From contig JAHEYQ010000009.1 in the NCBI GenBank assembly GCA_023251515.1, forward strand, positions 1 through 64,000: 64,000 bases of DNA, in the 5' to 3' direction. The DNA is from Bacteroidales bacterium (GTDB lineage Bacteria; Bacteroidota; Bacteroidia; Bacteroidales; JACABE01). A program made the translations under genes and the position numbers. A model generated the notes under the pieces. That model was not told the DNA's origin and made no database searches. It was given only the letters and a program-made list of their open reading frames with translations. Positions 46,393 to 54,574 of the stretch are shown in pieces (within the stretch, counting starts at the first letter, position 1; each line of letters opens with the position of its first letter).

Positions 46393-46575
46393 CAGTCCGT
46401 AGGACTGAATTCTCATAACCCCCAATTATATTGAGGGTTATGAAACTATTTATAAGTTACAACCCTTTAGTGTTGAATTATTTATTTGATAGTTCAACCC
46501 TAAAGGGTTATGGTCGTATTTACTTTCTTTCCCCCCAATAATATTGGGGGTTATGCATATTAAACTCTTCGAGTT
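46393..46575. repeat. Cluster of REP-like hairpins
   Basis: In order: CAGTCC-GTA-GGACTG (46393-46407); CATAACCCCCAAT-TAT-ATTGAGGGTTATG (46414-46442, one mismatch); AACCCTTTAGTGTTGAA ... TTCAACCCTAAAGGGTT (46461-46509); CCCCCAATA-A-TATTGGGGG (46532-46550); AACTC-TTC-GAGTT (46563-46575). Three are followed by or end in GGTTATG. This resembles REP sequences mobilised by RAYT-type transposases, none of which is in this window. Confidence 0.8.
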
Positions 46576-46646
46576 AATCTTAAATTTACTCATAAATTTC
46601 CACAAAAACATAAAACAGAACCAAAGGATAAAAGAAATTTATTTTT

Positions 46647-47450
46647 TTACTTTATGGCTTTTATATTCACCTCAAACCAATGCGTAGGTTTGGAATTAAT
46701 CTTTAATGGCTTACTAATTAATTTTTCATTAATATAAACCGCACAAAGTGTGTTTGATATATGATAAATATTTTTTCGCTTATCTGGAGGGCAGCCATCC
46801 AAAATACCTGCCATAACACTCCAACGAACGGTTTCGGGTTCCAAAGCATAATCGTGCCAAACAATGATTTTATCTTCGTTATTAATCAAATCAAAAGCAG
46901 TTTTAGTGTCTTTTTTAACAGCATCGTAATGATGATCGCCATCTACAAAAACCATATCGAATTGCTTGCTGTATTTGGAAAAATCGAAGTTGTGAGAATT
47001 GCCGAAAATATGCTTTACATTGGGTAAATCTTTTGAAAAAAAGCGATGCATCTCCACATAATCTTCCGTCATTCCAAGTTCGAGTATTTCCAGATCGGGC
47101 AAGTTTAAAGTTGTACAGTCGGCAACTACGTTAGCTATATTTGCAACACTTTCGCCACGCCATGTTCCTATCTCGAAATATTTTTCAACTTTATATTTAA
47201 TAGCCAAAGCTTTTAAGACTGCAATATCTATTGGCAAAGTAGCCCCATCGAGATATGCATACGGATTTACCGTAACATCAAAATCGGGAAACAAATCGGG
47301 AATATCCACATTGGGCAATGCAAAAGGCATTTGATAATTTTTCTCTACATATTGTTTCCAAACGCTTTCGTCTTCAATAATATGGTTGAGTAAATAAGGT
47401 TTGCTAATAATAAGACCTATTGCTTTAAAAGCTTTTGCAAGTTTATTCAT
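46647..47450 (-). CDS. SAM-dependent methyltransferase (Methyltransf_24-like)
   Basis: A 267-residue methyltransferase. The SAM-binding glycine motif is YFEIGTWRGESVANIANVV; later strands DMVFVDGDHHYDAVKKDTKT and KIIVWHDYALEP match the Methyltransf_24 group (class I fold, often methylating sugars or small hydroxylated substrates). It overlaps the flippase gene end by 8 bp, so it is the last gene of a glycan operon. The substrate is likely a glycan or its precursor, by context only. Confidence 0.83.
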   Translation of the reverse strand: MNKLAKAFKAIGLIISKPYLLNHIIEDESVWKQYVEKNYQMPFALPNVDIPDLFPDFDVTVNPYAYLDGATLPIDIAVLKALAIKYKVEKYFEIGTWRGESVANIANVVADCTTLNLPDLEILELGMTEDYVEMHRFFSKDLPNVKHIFGNSHNFDFSKYSKQFDMVFVDGDHHYDAVKKDTKTAFDLINNEDKIIVWHDYALEPETVRWSVMAGILDGCPPDKRKNIYHISNTLCAVYINEKLISKPLKINSKPTHWFEVNIKAIK

Positions 47451-48735
47451 CAGATAAATGCTTTTTGTTTACAAGGTTTTTAATTTCTAAAAAATACAAT
47501 TTTAAATCATTTTTATCGGGTATCATTTGCGAAAAGCCAATTTTACTTTCCTTATAAAAAAATACAATAACCGTAGCCGACACCACTATATACGACAAAC
47601 TCGACACCAAAGCAGCACCGTAAAAACCCCACATTGGTATAGCTAAAAAGCTTAATATTAAAGTGATAAGCAAACCCGCTGCTGATGCAGTAGTATTTAT
47701 ATAATATCTGCCGGTTCCCGAAAAATAATGCCCGATAAGCAGGGCGAAATTATAAAAAACAACTCCGGGTGCCAGACAAATCATTATATAATTAATGTTT
47801 GTAAAATCTTTTCCGAATATAAAACTATAAAAAGCAGATGGCAACAGCAACATCGGAATTAAAATAACAACCGTAACCAACAAACTTATTTTTGTCATAT
47901 TTACAGTAAGTTGCTGCGAATATTGTTTGTTATCTGAATTGGCAATTTTCGAATACTGAACCATCGCCATGCTTCCGCTTACCATCCAGATGGCTTCAGT
48001 TAGCGAAACGCCATTCGAGTAAATTCCAAGGGTTTCGGTATTCTGATATTTTTCGAGCAAATAATAGCTCAATCGCATATTCAACAGCGAAGTAATGTGC
48101 GATAACTGATTGTAAAATCCCAAAGCAAACATGGTTTTTAAGGTTAACAACCAGGAATTTTCTTTTGAAGTATTGTCGCCCACATTTGCTTTGATCAGCA
48201 AAATCAAACTCAGGAAAAAAGCTGATATATAAGCAATATAAAGAGAGTTTATATAAGCATAAACGGAAGCTTCGCCAATAAAAAATATAAAAAACACCAA
48301 TGAAAACAAACTAATAATGGGCTGAATAAAATTTACCCAATTAGAACTGTTTATTTTCTCTTTACCCAACAATATATTAGCATTATTTGCTGCAAACGAA
48401 TTAATTACTGAAAGCAAACATACCGCAAAAACAAATTCGGTTTTTACAATTTCAAGCTGAAGCAAAACAAAATAGAAAACGAGCCCTGTAATTACACTCC
48501 ACAAATACGAAAGACCGATTAATATACTTGTTTTAAATCGCGAACCAAGATAAACCAAAACTGCACCACCCGCAATATTCTCAAAAATAAGTATAAACGA
48601 AATAGTTGTAAGCACCAGACTTTGTTCGCCTTTGCCCGCAGCTCCCAAATATCTCGACACAACAACAGCAATCAGCAAATTAAAAATTGCTGATGCCAGC
48701 TTTATCGAAAAGGTACTAAAAATCTTGTTTATCAC
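47443..48735 (-). CDS. Polysaccharide flippase (Wzx-like, MOP superfamily)
   Basis: A 430-residue inner-membrane protein with about 12-14 helices, of the oligosaccharide flippase family that moves lipid-linked glycan units across the membrane. Typical N-terminus: KIFSTFSIKLASAIFNLLIA, VVVSRYLGAAGKGEQS. I start at GTG 48735, directly after the glycosyltransferase stop at 48737; the frame is open further upstream but would overlap that gene and add a hydrophilic tail. Later motif IPMWGFYGAALVSSLSYIVV is typical. In an operon with a GT4 and a methyltransferase. Confidence 0.88.
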   Translation of the reverse strand: MINKIFSTFSIKLASAIFNLLIAVVVSRYLGAAGKGEQSLVLTTISFILIFENIAGGAVLVYLGSRFKTSILIGLSYLWSVITGLVFYFVLLQLEIVKTEFVFAVCLLSVINSFAANNANILLGKEKINSSNWVNFIQPIISLFSLVFFIFFIGEASVYAYINSLYIAYISAFFLSLILLIKANVGDNTSKENSWLLTLKTMFALGFYNQLSHITSLLNMRLSYYLLEKYQNTETLGIYSNGVSLTEAIWMVSGSMAMVQYSKIANSDNKQYSQQLTVNMTKISLLVTVVILIPMLLLPSAFYSFIFGKDFTNINYIMICLAPGVVFYNFALLIGHYFSGTGRYYINTTASAAGLLITLILSFLAIPMWGFYGAALVSSLSYIVVSATVIVFFYKESKIGFSQMIPDKNDLKLYFLEIKNLVNKKHLSDE

Positions 48736-48736
48736 T

Positions 48737-49912
48737 TTATTTATGAATTGATTTTTGATAAATTTGATATAATAATTCGCCAACTCTTTTGTAAGAAAAT
48801 TTCTGAGCAAACGCGGCAATTTCAGTTTTATTATATTGCTGATAATTATTCATCATTTCATTCATACTGTTGCTAAGAGCAGTTACATTGCCAACTTTGA
48901 TAATAATCCCGTGCTTAGGAGTAAGCTCATTAGCCAAACCTCCTGCACGGCTGGCAATTACCGGCAATCCACAAGCCAAAGCTTCGGCAATTACAACCGA
49001 AAACGACTCATAGTTACTAAACATTAGTAAGCAATCAGAAGTCTTCAAATAATCAGCAATTTCCTTTGTTGTTTTTTTTGTTTCAAACTTTACATAACTA
49101 TTCAGAATATTCAACTTATCAGCCAAATCAACAAATTTATCAGCAACTCCATCACCAATAATCAGCAATTCAAAATCATTTCTGAAATGCAAAAGCTGTT
49201 CAACGGCTGTAAGTATGCCGGTTATATTTTTCTGAGCATCATCCAAAGATGAAATATGTATAAACCTGAATGTTTCACTTCTTTCTACATCCGAATCAAT
49301 ACAAAACAAATCCGTATCAATTACATTTGGAACCACCTGATAATTACCTTCAATTCCATGTTGTTTCATAGCTTCCATCAAATCATCCGACACCGGCATT
49401 ATCATTCTGGCTTTATGAGCTGCCATTATCGACACGCTTTTGCGAACTGCATTCATTTTATTAGGATCTTCAGGCATATAACCCGTCCAATGTTCAGTAA
49501 AAACATAAGGGATTTTATAAACATTGGCAAACATCAAAGCAATAATACCTGCCGGAAACAAAACATTGGCATGTATCAAATCGGGTTTCCCATGTTTTTC
49601 TTTCAAAAATTTATAACCTTTATGATATGCATTTATAAATTGAAAAAAACGTATAACATTTGCAATTACAGGGAGATATTTATAATTATTGTTGATATAA
49701 ACTATTAAAACCGGATAATTATTTTCAATTTTATAATCAAACATTAACCTGTTTTTGTTTTCGAAAGAAGCAAATACCACGTGCAAAACCGAAGCATTAC
49801 AAAATAAATTTGCAGCTTGTACATGTTTTTCAACAAAATTACCCAAAGTTGGATTATTCCTATTTGGAAACCAAGACGATATAAATAAGATGTTCAGTTT
49901 TTTTTCTTCCAC
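48737..49912 (-). CDS. Glycosyltransferase family 4
   Basis: A 391-residue GT-B glycosyltransferase acting at the inner membrane face on glycan precursors. Start: LNILFISSWFPNRNNPTLGNF. The C-terminal donor domain has FRFIHISSLDDAQKNITGIL, LIIGDG and the Ex7E-type region FSVVIAEALACGLPVIASRAGG. Length is typical. It begins 6 bp after the prmC stop, so its transcript may start at prmC; followed immediately by the flippase. Sugar donor and acceptor unknown. Confidence 0.9.
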   Translation of the reverse strand: MEEKKLNILFISSWFPNRNNPTLGNFVEKHVQAANLFCNASVLHVVFASFENKNRLMFDYKIENNYPVLIVYINNNYKYLPVIANVIRFFQFINAYHKGYKFLKEKHGKPDLIHANVLFPAGIIALMFANVYKIPYVFTEHWTGYMPEDPNKMNAVRKSVSIMAAHKARMIMPVSDDLMEAMKQHGIEGNYQVVPNVIDTDLFCIDSDVERSETFRFIHISSLDDAQKNITGILTAVEQLLHFRNDFELLIIGDGVADKFVDLADKLNILNSYVKFETKKTTKEIADYLKTSDCLLMFSNYESFSVVIAEALACGLPVIASRAGGLANELTPKHGIIIKVGNVTALSNSMNEMMNNYQQYNKTEIAAFAQKFSYKRVGELLYQIYQKSIHK

Positions 49913-49918
49913 TTTTAG

Positions 49919-50788
49919 CTAATAAACAGATTTGATAAAACGATTTTTCCCCTGCATATCTTTTCTGATTTCTGATTTAAAAAAACCCTTTGCTTCAAGC
50001 AATTCAATTGTCTCATAAGCCAAGCTTTCATTGATTTCGAAATAAAGACATCCGCTTGGTTTTAGTTTTTCTCTGGCAAAATCAGCAATAATATTGTAGT
50101 AAATCAATGGATTGTCATTATCAACAAACAAAGCCAGATGAGGCTCGTATTCCAATACATTTGCCTGCATTTGCTCTTTTTCGCTTTCGCAAACGTAAGG
50201 TGGATTGCTGACTACTATATCAAACATTGGTAATTGCGACCACTTCTCTGTTTCAAAAATATCCAAAAGTCTAAATTGGATATCCATCTGATTTTTTAAA
50301 GCATTTAGCTCAGCTACTTTCAACGCATCTTTCGATATATCAATAGCAAATACTTTGCTAAGTTCCAAATTAGATTTCAACGCAACAGGAATACACCCGC
50401 TTCCTGTGCCAATATCAATAATATCAATGAAATTCAAATTGTTTTTATAATCAGAAATAATCCAGTGAACCAATTCTTCAGTTTCCGGTCGGGGAATTAA
50501 TACCGAAGGATTTACGATAAACCCCAAATCATAAAAAATAGTTTTCCCCAGAATATATTGAACTGGTTTATAAACTTTCAAATCATTTATTGCAAACTTT
50601 ATTTTCAACATTACCGATTCACTTACGGTTTTGTCGTCACTCATTAGCAATTGAGTATAATCCAATCCGGTAAACTCCTGCATCACAAGATTTACAAAAC
50701 TTTTCACTTCTCTTTCATCATATAAATCCTGCAATTCTTCTTTGAAGAACTTCACTATATCTTTAATTTTATTTGATGGTATCCGCAT
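49919..50788 (-). CDS. prmC: Release factor glutamine N5-methyltransferase
   Basis: A 289-residue enzyme that methylates the Gln of the GGQ motif in release factors RF1/RF2. SAM motif: FIDIIDIGTGSGCIPVALK. Catalytic NPPY: DIVVSNPPYVCESEKEQM. The N-terminal helical domain and the YILGKTIFYDLGFIVNPSVL, IPRPETEELV region fit PrmC. It is divergent from ribD with a 74-bp gap and is followed by the glycan genes. Confidence 0.94.
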   Translation of the reverse strand: MRIPSNKIKDIVKFFKEELQDLYDEREVKSFVNLVMQEFTGLDYTQLLMSDDKTVSESVMLKIKFAINDLKVYKPVQYILGKTIFYDLGFIVNPSVLIPRPETEELVHWIISDYKNNLNFIDIIDIGTGSGCIPVALKSNLELSKVFAIDISKDALKVAELNALKNQMDIQFRLLDIFETEKWSQLPMFDIVVSNPPYVCESEKEQMQANVLEYEPHLALFVDNDNPLIYYNIIADFAREKLKPSGCLYFEINESLAYETIELLEAKGFFKSEIRKDMQGKNRFIKSVY

Positions 50789-50824
50789 ATACTTACTAAT
50801 AATAATACAAAAGTCCGATTTTTT

Positions 50825-50857
50825 TTTGTATTTACATAAAAAAACATTGTAATTTTG
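50825..50857 (+). promoter_or_regulatory. Full promoter of ribD, five nt before the start codon
   Basis: TTTG (50825-50828), 21 bp, then TAATTTTG (50850-50857), a full match to the consensus. The ATG is at 50863, so the predicted start of transcription is at or next to the A of ATG: a leaderless mRNA. Confidence 0.7.
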
Positions 50858-50862
50858 CTTTT

Positions 50863-51912
50863 ATGAATGAAGACGAAAAATACATAAACCGATGTTTTGA
50901 GCTGGCATTAAACGGATTAGGCAATGTTTCTCCCAATCCGATGGTAGGCTGTGTAATTGTATATCAGGATAAAATAATTGGCGAAGGATATCACCGTAAT
51001 TATGGTGAAGCCCATGCGGAAGTTAATGCAATAAATACTGTTGAAAACAAAGAATTACTAAAGGAATCAACCGTTTATGTTAATTTGGAACCCTGCTCAC
51101 ATTATGGCAAAACACCACCTTGTGCAGAATTATTAATAAAGCATCAAGTCAAAAGAGTTGTAATATCAAATACTGACCCCAATCCACTTGTTGCAGGCAA
51201 AGGAATACAGCTTTTAAAATCGGCAGGTATCGAAGTAATTTGTGGGGTTTTGGAAGAAAAAGGAAATGAGCTTAACAAAAGATTTTTTACTTTTTTTGCA
51301 AAAAAACGTCCTTATATCATTTTAAAATGGGCTAAAACTTTAGATGGTTTTATGGACATTAATCGCTCTGAACCAGGAAACAATCAGAAATATTGGATAA
51401 CGAATGAAAAATTAAAAATATTGGTTCACAAATGGAGAAGTGAAGAATCGGCCATAATGGTTGGAACCAAAACCGCATTAAACGATAACCCTCAATTAAA
51501 TGTAAGGCTGTGGTATGGAAAACAACCTTTAAGAATTGTTTTGGATGAAAAATCAGAACTTTCAGAAAAGCTTTTTATTTTCGACCAAACCTCCCCTACT
51601 CTCGTTTTCACATCAATAAATAAAGAGAACCAGACAAATATAACATATAAGCAAATTGATTTTTGCAATAACCCAATCAAAGAATTACTTGATTATTTAT
51701 ATGAAATAAAAATCACATCATTAATAATTGAGGGTGGGAAAGAATTGTTGCTTTCTTTTATAAATCAAGGTATTTGGGATGAAGCCAGAATACTTACAGG
51801 TAACAAAACATTTGGAATTGGGTTAAAAGCTCCCGAAATCATAGGCGAGATTTTATTTCGCGAAACGATTGATAATGACACTGTAGAAATTATAAAGCAT
51901 ACTGAAACTTAA
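50863..51912 (+). CDS. ribD: Bifunctional riboflavin deaminase/reductase
   Basis: A 349-residue enzyme of riboflavin synthesis. The N-terminal deaminase domain has the Zn site HAEVNAI and PCSHYGKTPPC (His50 region and two Cys). The C-terminal reductase starts near residue 146 (RPYIILKWAKTLDGFMDINR), with IMVGTKTALNDNPQLNVRLW and IIEGGKELLLSFI. Standard length. It is a single gene; the start is fixed by the family N-terminus (EDEKYINRCFELALNGLGNVSPNPMVG region) and the adjacent promoter. It converges on smpB with a 5-bp gap. Confidence 0.95.
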   Translation: MNEDEKYINRCFELALNGLGNVSPNPMVGCVIVYQDKIIGEGYHRNYGEAHAEVNAINTVENKELLKESTVYVNLEPCSHYGKTPPCAELLIKHQVKRVVISNTDPNPLVAGKGIQLLKSAGIEVICGVLEEKGNELNKRFFTFFAKKRPYIILKWAKTLDGFMDINRSEPGNNQKYWITNEKLKILVHKWRSEESAIMVGTKTALNDNPQLNVRLWYGKQPLRIVLDEKSELSEKLFIFDQTSPTLVFTSINKENQTNITYKQIDFCNNPIKELLDYLYEIKITSLIIEGGKELLLSFINQGIWDEARILTGNKTFGIGLKAPEIIGEILFRETIDNDTVEIIKHTET

Positions 51913-51917
51913 GCTTA

Positions 51918-52367
51918 TTAATCAGCTTTACTTCTATCTATTTCTCGTTTAGAATCTTTGGTCTTTAGTGTTTCGCGTTTGTCGTATAGTTTTTTCCCTT
52001 TAGCCAAAGCAATTTCGAGTTTTGCTAAACCTTTGTCGTTAATATAAAAGCGGGTTGGTATTAGAGTTAAGCCTTTCTCTTTGGTTTTTACCAATAATTT
52101 TTTTAGTTCTCTTCGGGTTAAAAGCAATTTACGATCACGTTTGGGTTCATGATTATTATAAGTACCATAAGTATATTCAGCAATATGCATGTTTTTCACA
52201 AACATTTCTTCCCCGACAAAAAGGCAATAAGCATCAGTAATATTGGCTTTACCATCTCTTACTGATTTTATTTCGGTGCCACTCAACTGAATACCCGCTG
52301 AAAACACTTCCAGTAGAAAAAATTCAAATCCGGCTTTTTTGTTTTTTATGTTTATTTGATTTGCCAT
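51918..52367 (-). CDS. smpB: SsrA-binding protein
   Basis: A 149-residue tmRNA partner for rescue of stalled ribosomes. Motifs: NIKNKKAGFEFFLLEVFSAG, IQLSGTEIKSVRDGKANI, and the basic C-terminal tail KKLYDKRETLKTKDSKREID that enters the mRNA channel. Length is standard. The -7 box ends 8 nt before the ATG. tmRNA (ssrA) is not in the window. Confidence 0.96.
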   Translation of the reverse strand: MANQINIKNKKAGFEFFLLEVFSAGIQLSGTEIKSVRDGKANITDAYCLFVGEEMFVKNMHIAEYTYGTYNNHEPKRDRKLLLTRRELKKLLVKTKEKGLTLIPTRFYINDKGLAKLEIALAKGKKLYDKRETLKTKDSKREIDRSKAD

Positions 52368-52375
52368 AAGAAATG

Positions 52376-52383
52376 CAAAAGTA
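52376..52383 (-). promoter_or_regulatory. -7 box immediately upstream of smpB
   Basis: TACTTTTG on the minus strand fits TAnnTTTG and ends 8 nt before the ATG at 52367. Confidence 0.5.
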
Positions 52384-52425
52384 AGGAATTTTTATAATTT
52401 TAAACGGTTTCAGTATAAAAACCAA

Positions 52426-54378
52426 TTAAAGATTTTCTGCATTACTCCCTTTATACATTAATGTAAGTATTGTAATATCATCTGATTGTTCATTTTTATC
52501 TACAAACTTTTTTACGTCTCCAATTAAAATTTCTGTCAGATATTTTGCAGTAACATCTCTAGTATTTACGCAATCCAATGCAAGCAACAAGCGCTCAATG
52601 CTATAAAAATCAGCATCTTCATTCAAAGCTTCGGTTACTCCATCTGTATATAAAACAATTAAATCGTTAGGATTAAGTTTTATTGTTGTTGTCTTAAAAA
52701 CAGAATCATAATTTAAACCTAAAGCTTCATTTTCCTGATTTTCTAAATATTTCACTTTTTTACTTTGAGCTATCAGCATTGGAGGTAAATGATCGGCATT
52801 ACAATATTCTATTTTCCCACAGTTTAAATCTATAATACAAAGAAAGAGAGTCAAGGAAAAAATCTTTTCATTATCTATGCAAAGATCTCTGTTTATTTCG
52901 CTTACAATTTCTTTCAAACTCAATGCTTTTTGAGCTTTTGCTCTGATAACTGTTCTTGCAAAAGCCATAAACAAAGAAGCGGGCATTCCAAAACTTGAAA
53001 CATCACAAATAGTTACACAGAGTTTGTTTTTATCAATCATGAAATAATCAAATAAATCCCCACCTACTTCTTTGGCAGATTCTATCTGTCCATGTATGTC
53101 GAAACTTTTGATTTCAGGAAAAGCAGGATAATTCCTCGGAATAAAAGAAACCTGAATATCGTGAGCAATTTTAAGCTCATTTAACATTTTCTCTTTATTA
53201 ATTGTTTGTTCTTCAAACTTTTTCAGATACATTTTCAAGTCGTTCAACATTCCTTTTATAGAATGTTTTAATTGAGAAATTTCATCATCCGTTTTTATTT
53301 CGGGTAATTGAACATTAAAATTACCATTTCCAATTTCAATTGTAGCTTTTGCAAGTTGTTTTATCGGATTTGTAATATTTCGGGCAACAGTAACTATAAT
53401 TAATATTAACAATAGTAAACCGGTAAAACTAATCAGAATTAAACTTATAAGCAAACCATACAAATCAGCATAAAGCTCATCTTCAGGCACAATAACACCT
53501 AAAGACCAATGTACTGATGGCAATGGTTCAAAATACAACCAACTTTCTTTTTTTATTGTAACAGGTTTTATTTTTTCAAATCCATTTTTACCATTTATCA
53601 TTTCCTTTCCTATTCTTGCCAAAAATGGTTTATTAGTTTCTTCGGCAAGACTAAAAATGGTCTGATTCATTATAAAATCTTTGTTTGGATGTGTAATGAA
53701 AGTTCCGGTTTGTGATATCAAAAAAGCATATCCTGTTTTATAAAATTTAATAGAATCTACAATTTCATTAAGCCATTCAAGAGAAACATCAATGGTAACT
53801 ATCCCAATCATTTTACGATGTCCTGCTGCATCTTTTTTATAAAAAGGAACTGAATACGTTGACATAATTACATTGCCAGCATTTCTATCAAAATAAGGTT
53901 CTGTCCAGTACGGTTCATTTTTAATTTTTGTTATCTGATACCAATCCCAAATAAAATAATTATAATTTTCATTCCCCAAATTTTTAAATTGGATTCCTTG
54001 CGGCGATTTATGATAATAAAAACTTATATATTTTTCTGATTTCGTAAAACAATAAGGCTCAAAAGCAATACAACTTCCATAAACTTCTTTATTGTTTTTT
54101 ACGATATTATATAGTAATGCTTTCAAATCATTCTCATCATAATTAAATGTTTCGAGGTACAATGCCTGTGTTTGATTAATTTTTTCGACTGATTGTAAGA
54201 TGCTTTCAATTTTATTTACAGAAGAAATTGTAATATTCTGAGCATTTTGTTTTACATTTTTTAAAAGGAATTTACTGGAAATATACAGATTATGAAATAT
54301 TATTAATCCAATTACAATAAATGTACTTGAAATAATATAAATCAGCAATCTGTTTTTAATTCCCTTATTAAAATTCAT
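52426..54378 (-). CDS. SpoIIE-type serine phosphatase with Cache and HAMP domains
   Basis: A 650-residue membrane sensor phosphatase. An N-terminal helix (LLIYIISSTFIVIGLIIFH), a periplasmic Cache domain (about 35-300; YWTEPYFDRNAGNVIMSTYS, GYAFLISQTGTFITHPN), a second helix (LLISLILISFTGLLLLILII), HAMP (about 330-385), a coiled coil, then the PP2C/SpoIIE domain (about 425-640). Metal-binding Asp: GGDLFDYF and CDVSSFGMPASLFM; the usual GDVSGHG is CDVSSFG here. The final LYTDGVTEALN is intact. Family members dephosphorylate anti-sigma antagonists or control partner switching; no such partner is near. Divergent from the cyclase gene. Confidence 0.9.
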   Translation of the reverse strand: MNFNKGIKNRLLIYIISSTFIVIGLIIFHNLYISSKFLLKNVKQNAQNITISSVNKIESILQSVEKINQTQALYLETFNYDENDLKALLYNIVKNNKEVYGSCIAFEPYCFTKSEKYISFYYHKSPQGIQFKNLGNENYNYFIWDWYQITKIKNEPYWTEPYFDRNAGNVIMSTYSVPFYKKDAAGHRKMIGIVTIDVSLEWLNEIVDSIKFYKTGYAFLISQTGTFITHPNKDFIMNQTIFSLAEETNKPFLARIGKEMINGKNGFEKIKPVTIKKESWLYFEPLPSVHWSLGVIVPEDELYADLYGLLISLILISFTGLLLLILIIVTVARNITNPIKQLAKATIEIGNGNFNVQLPEIKTDDEISQLKHSIKGMLNDLKMYLKKFEEQTINKEKMLNELKIAHDIQVSFIPRNYPAFPEIKSFDIHGQIESAKEVGGDLFDYFMIDKNKLCVTICDVSSFGMPASLFMAFARTVIRAKAQKALSLKEIVSEINRDLCIDNEKIFSLTLFLCIIDLNCGKIEYCNADHLPPMLIAQSKKVKYLENQENEALGLNYDSVFKTTTIKLNPNDLIVLYTDGVTEALNEDADFYSIERLLLALDCVNTRDVTAKYLTEILIGDVKKFVDKNEQSDDITILTLMYKGSNAENL

Positions 54379-54414
54379 TTTAAAATGATGATATGAAATT
54401 ATGTTTTAATTTTT

Positions 54415-54422
54415 CAAATTTA
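54415..54422 (-). promoter_or_regulatory. -7 box for the SpoIIE-type phosphatase gene
   Basis: TAAATTTG on the minus strand lies 36 nt before the ATG at 54378. Confidence 0.4.
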
Positions 54423-54522
54423 GTATTTTTATCAATACTTCGGCAAAAAAACAAAATTAAATTATTGTTAATAGCACTTAATTTACAATGAATTATAACT
54501 AAACATTCAAAACACATTAAGA

Positions 54523-54556
54523 TTTGGTTAAATATTAAAAAAAATTACTAAGTTTG
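54523..54556 (+). promoter_or_regulatory. Promoter for the nucleotide cyclase gene
   Basis: TTTG (54523-54526), 22 bp, then TAAGTTTG (54549-54556); the ATG is at 54575, giving a leader of about 12 nt. Confidence 0.55.
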
Positions 54557-54574
54557 TATTGAATATTAAATACT

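Larger units (their letters stand above)
45810..46646. other. 837-bp repeat island between convergent genes
   Basis: The gap between pabA and the methyltransferase gene contains a 41/42-bp tandem array (45846-46260) and a cluster of at least five hairpins (46393-46575). Apparent minus-strand reading frames of 157 and 95 codons exist only because a 42-bp period keeps several frames open; I do not call them genes. Confidence 0.75.
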
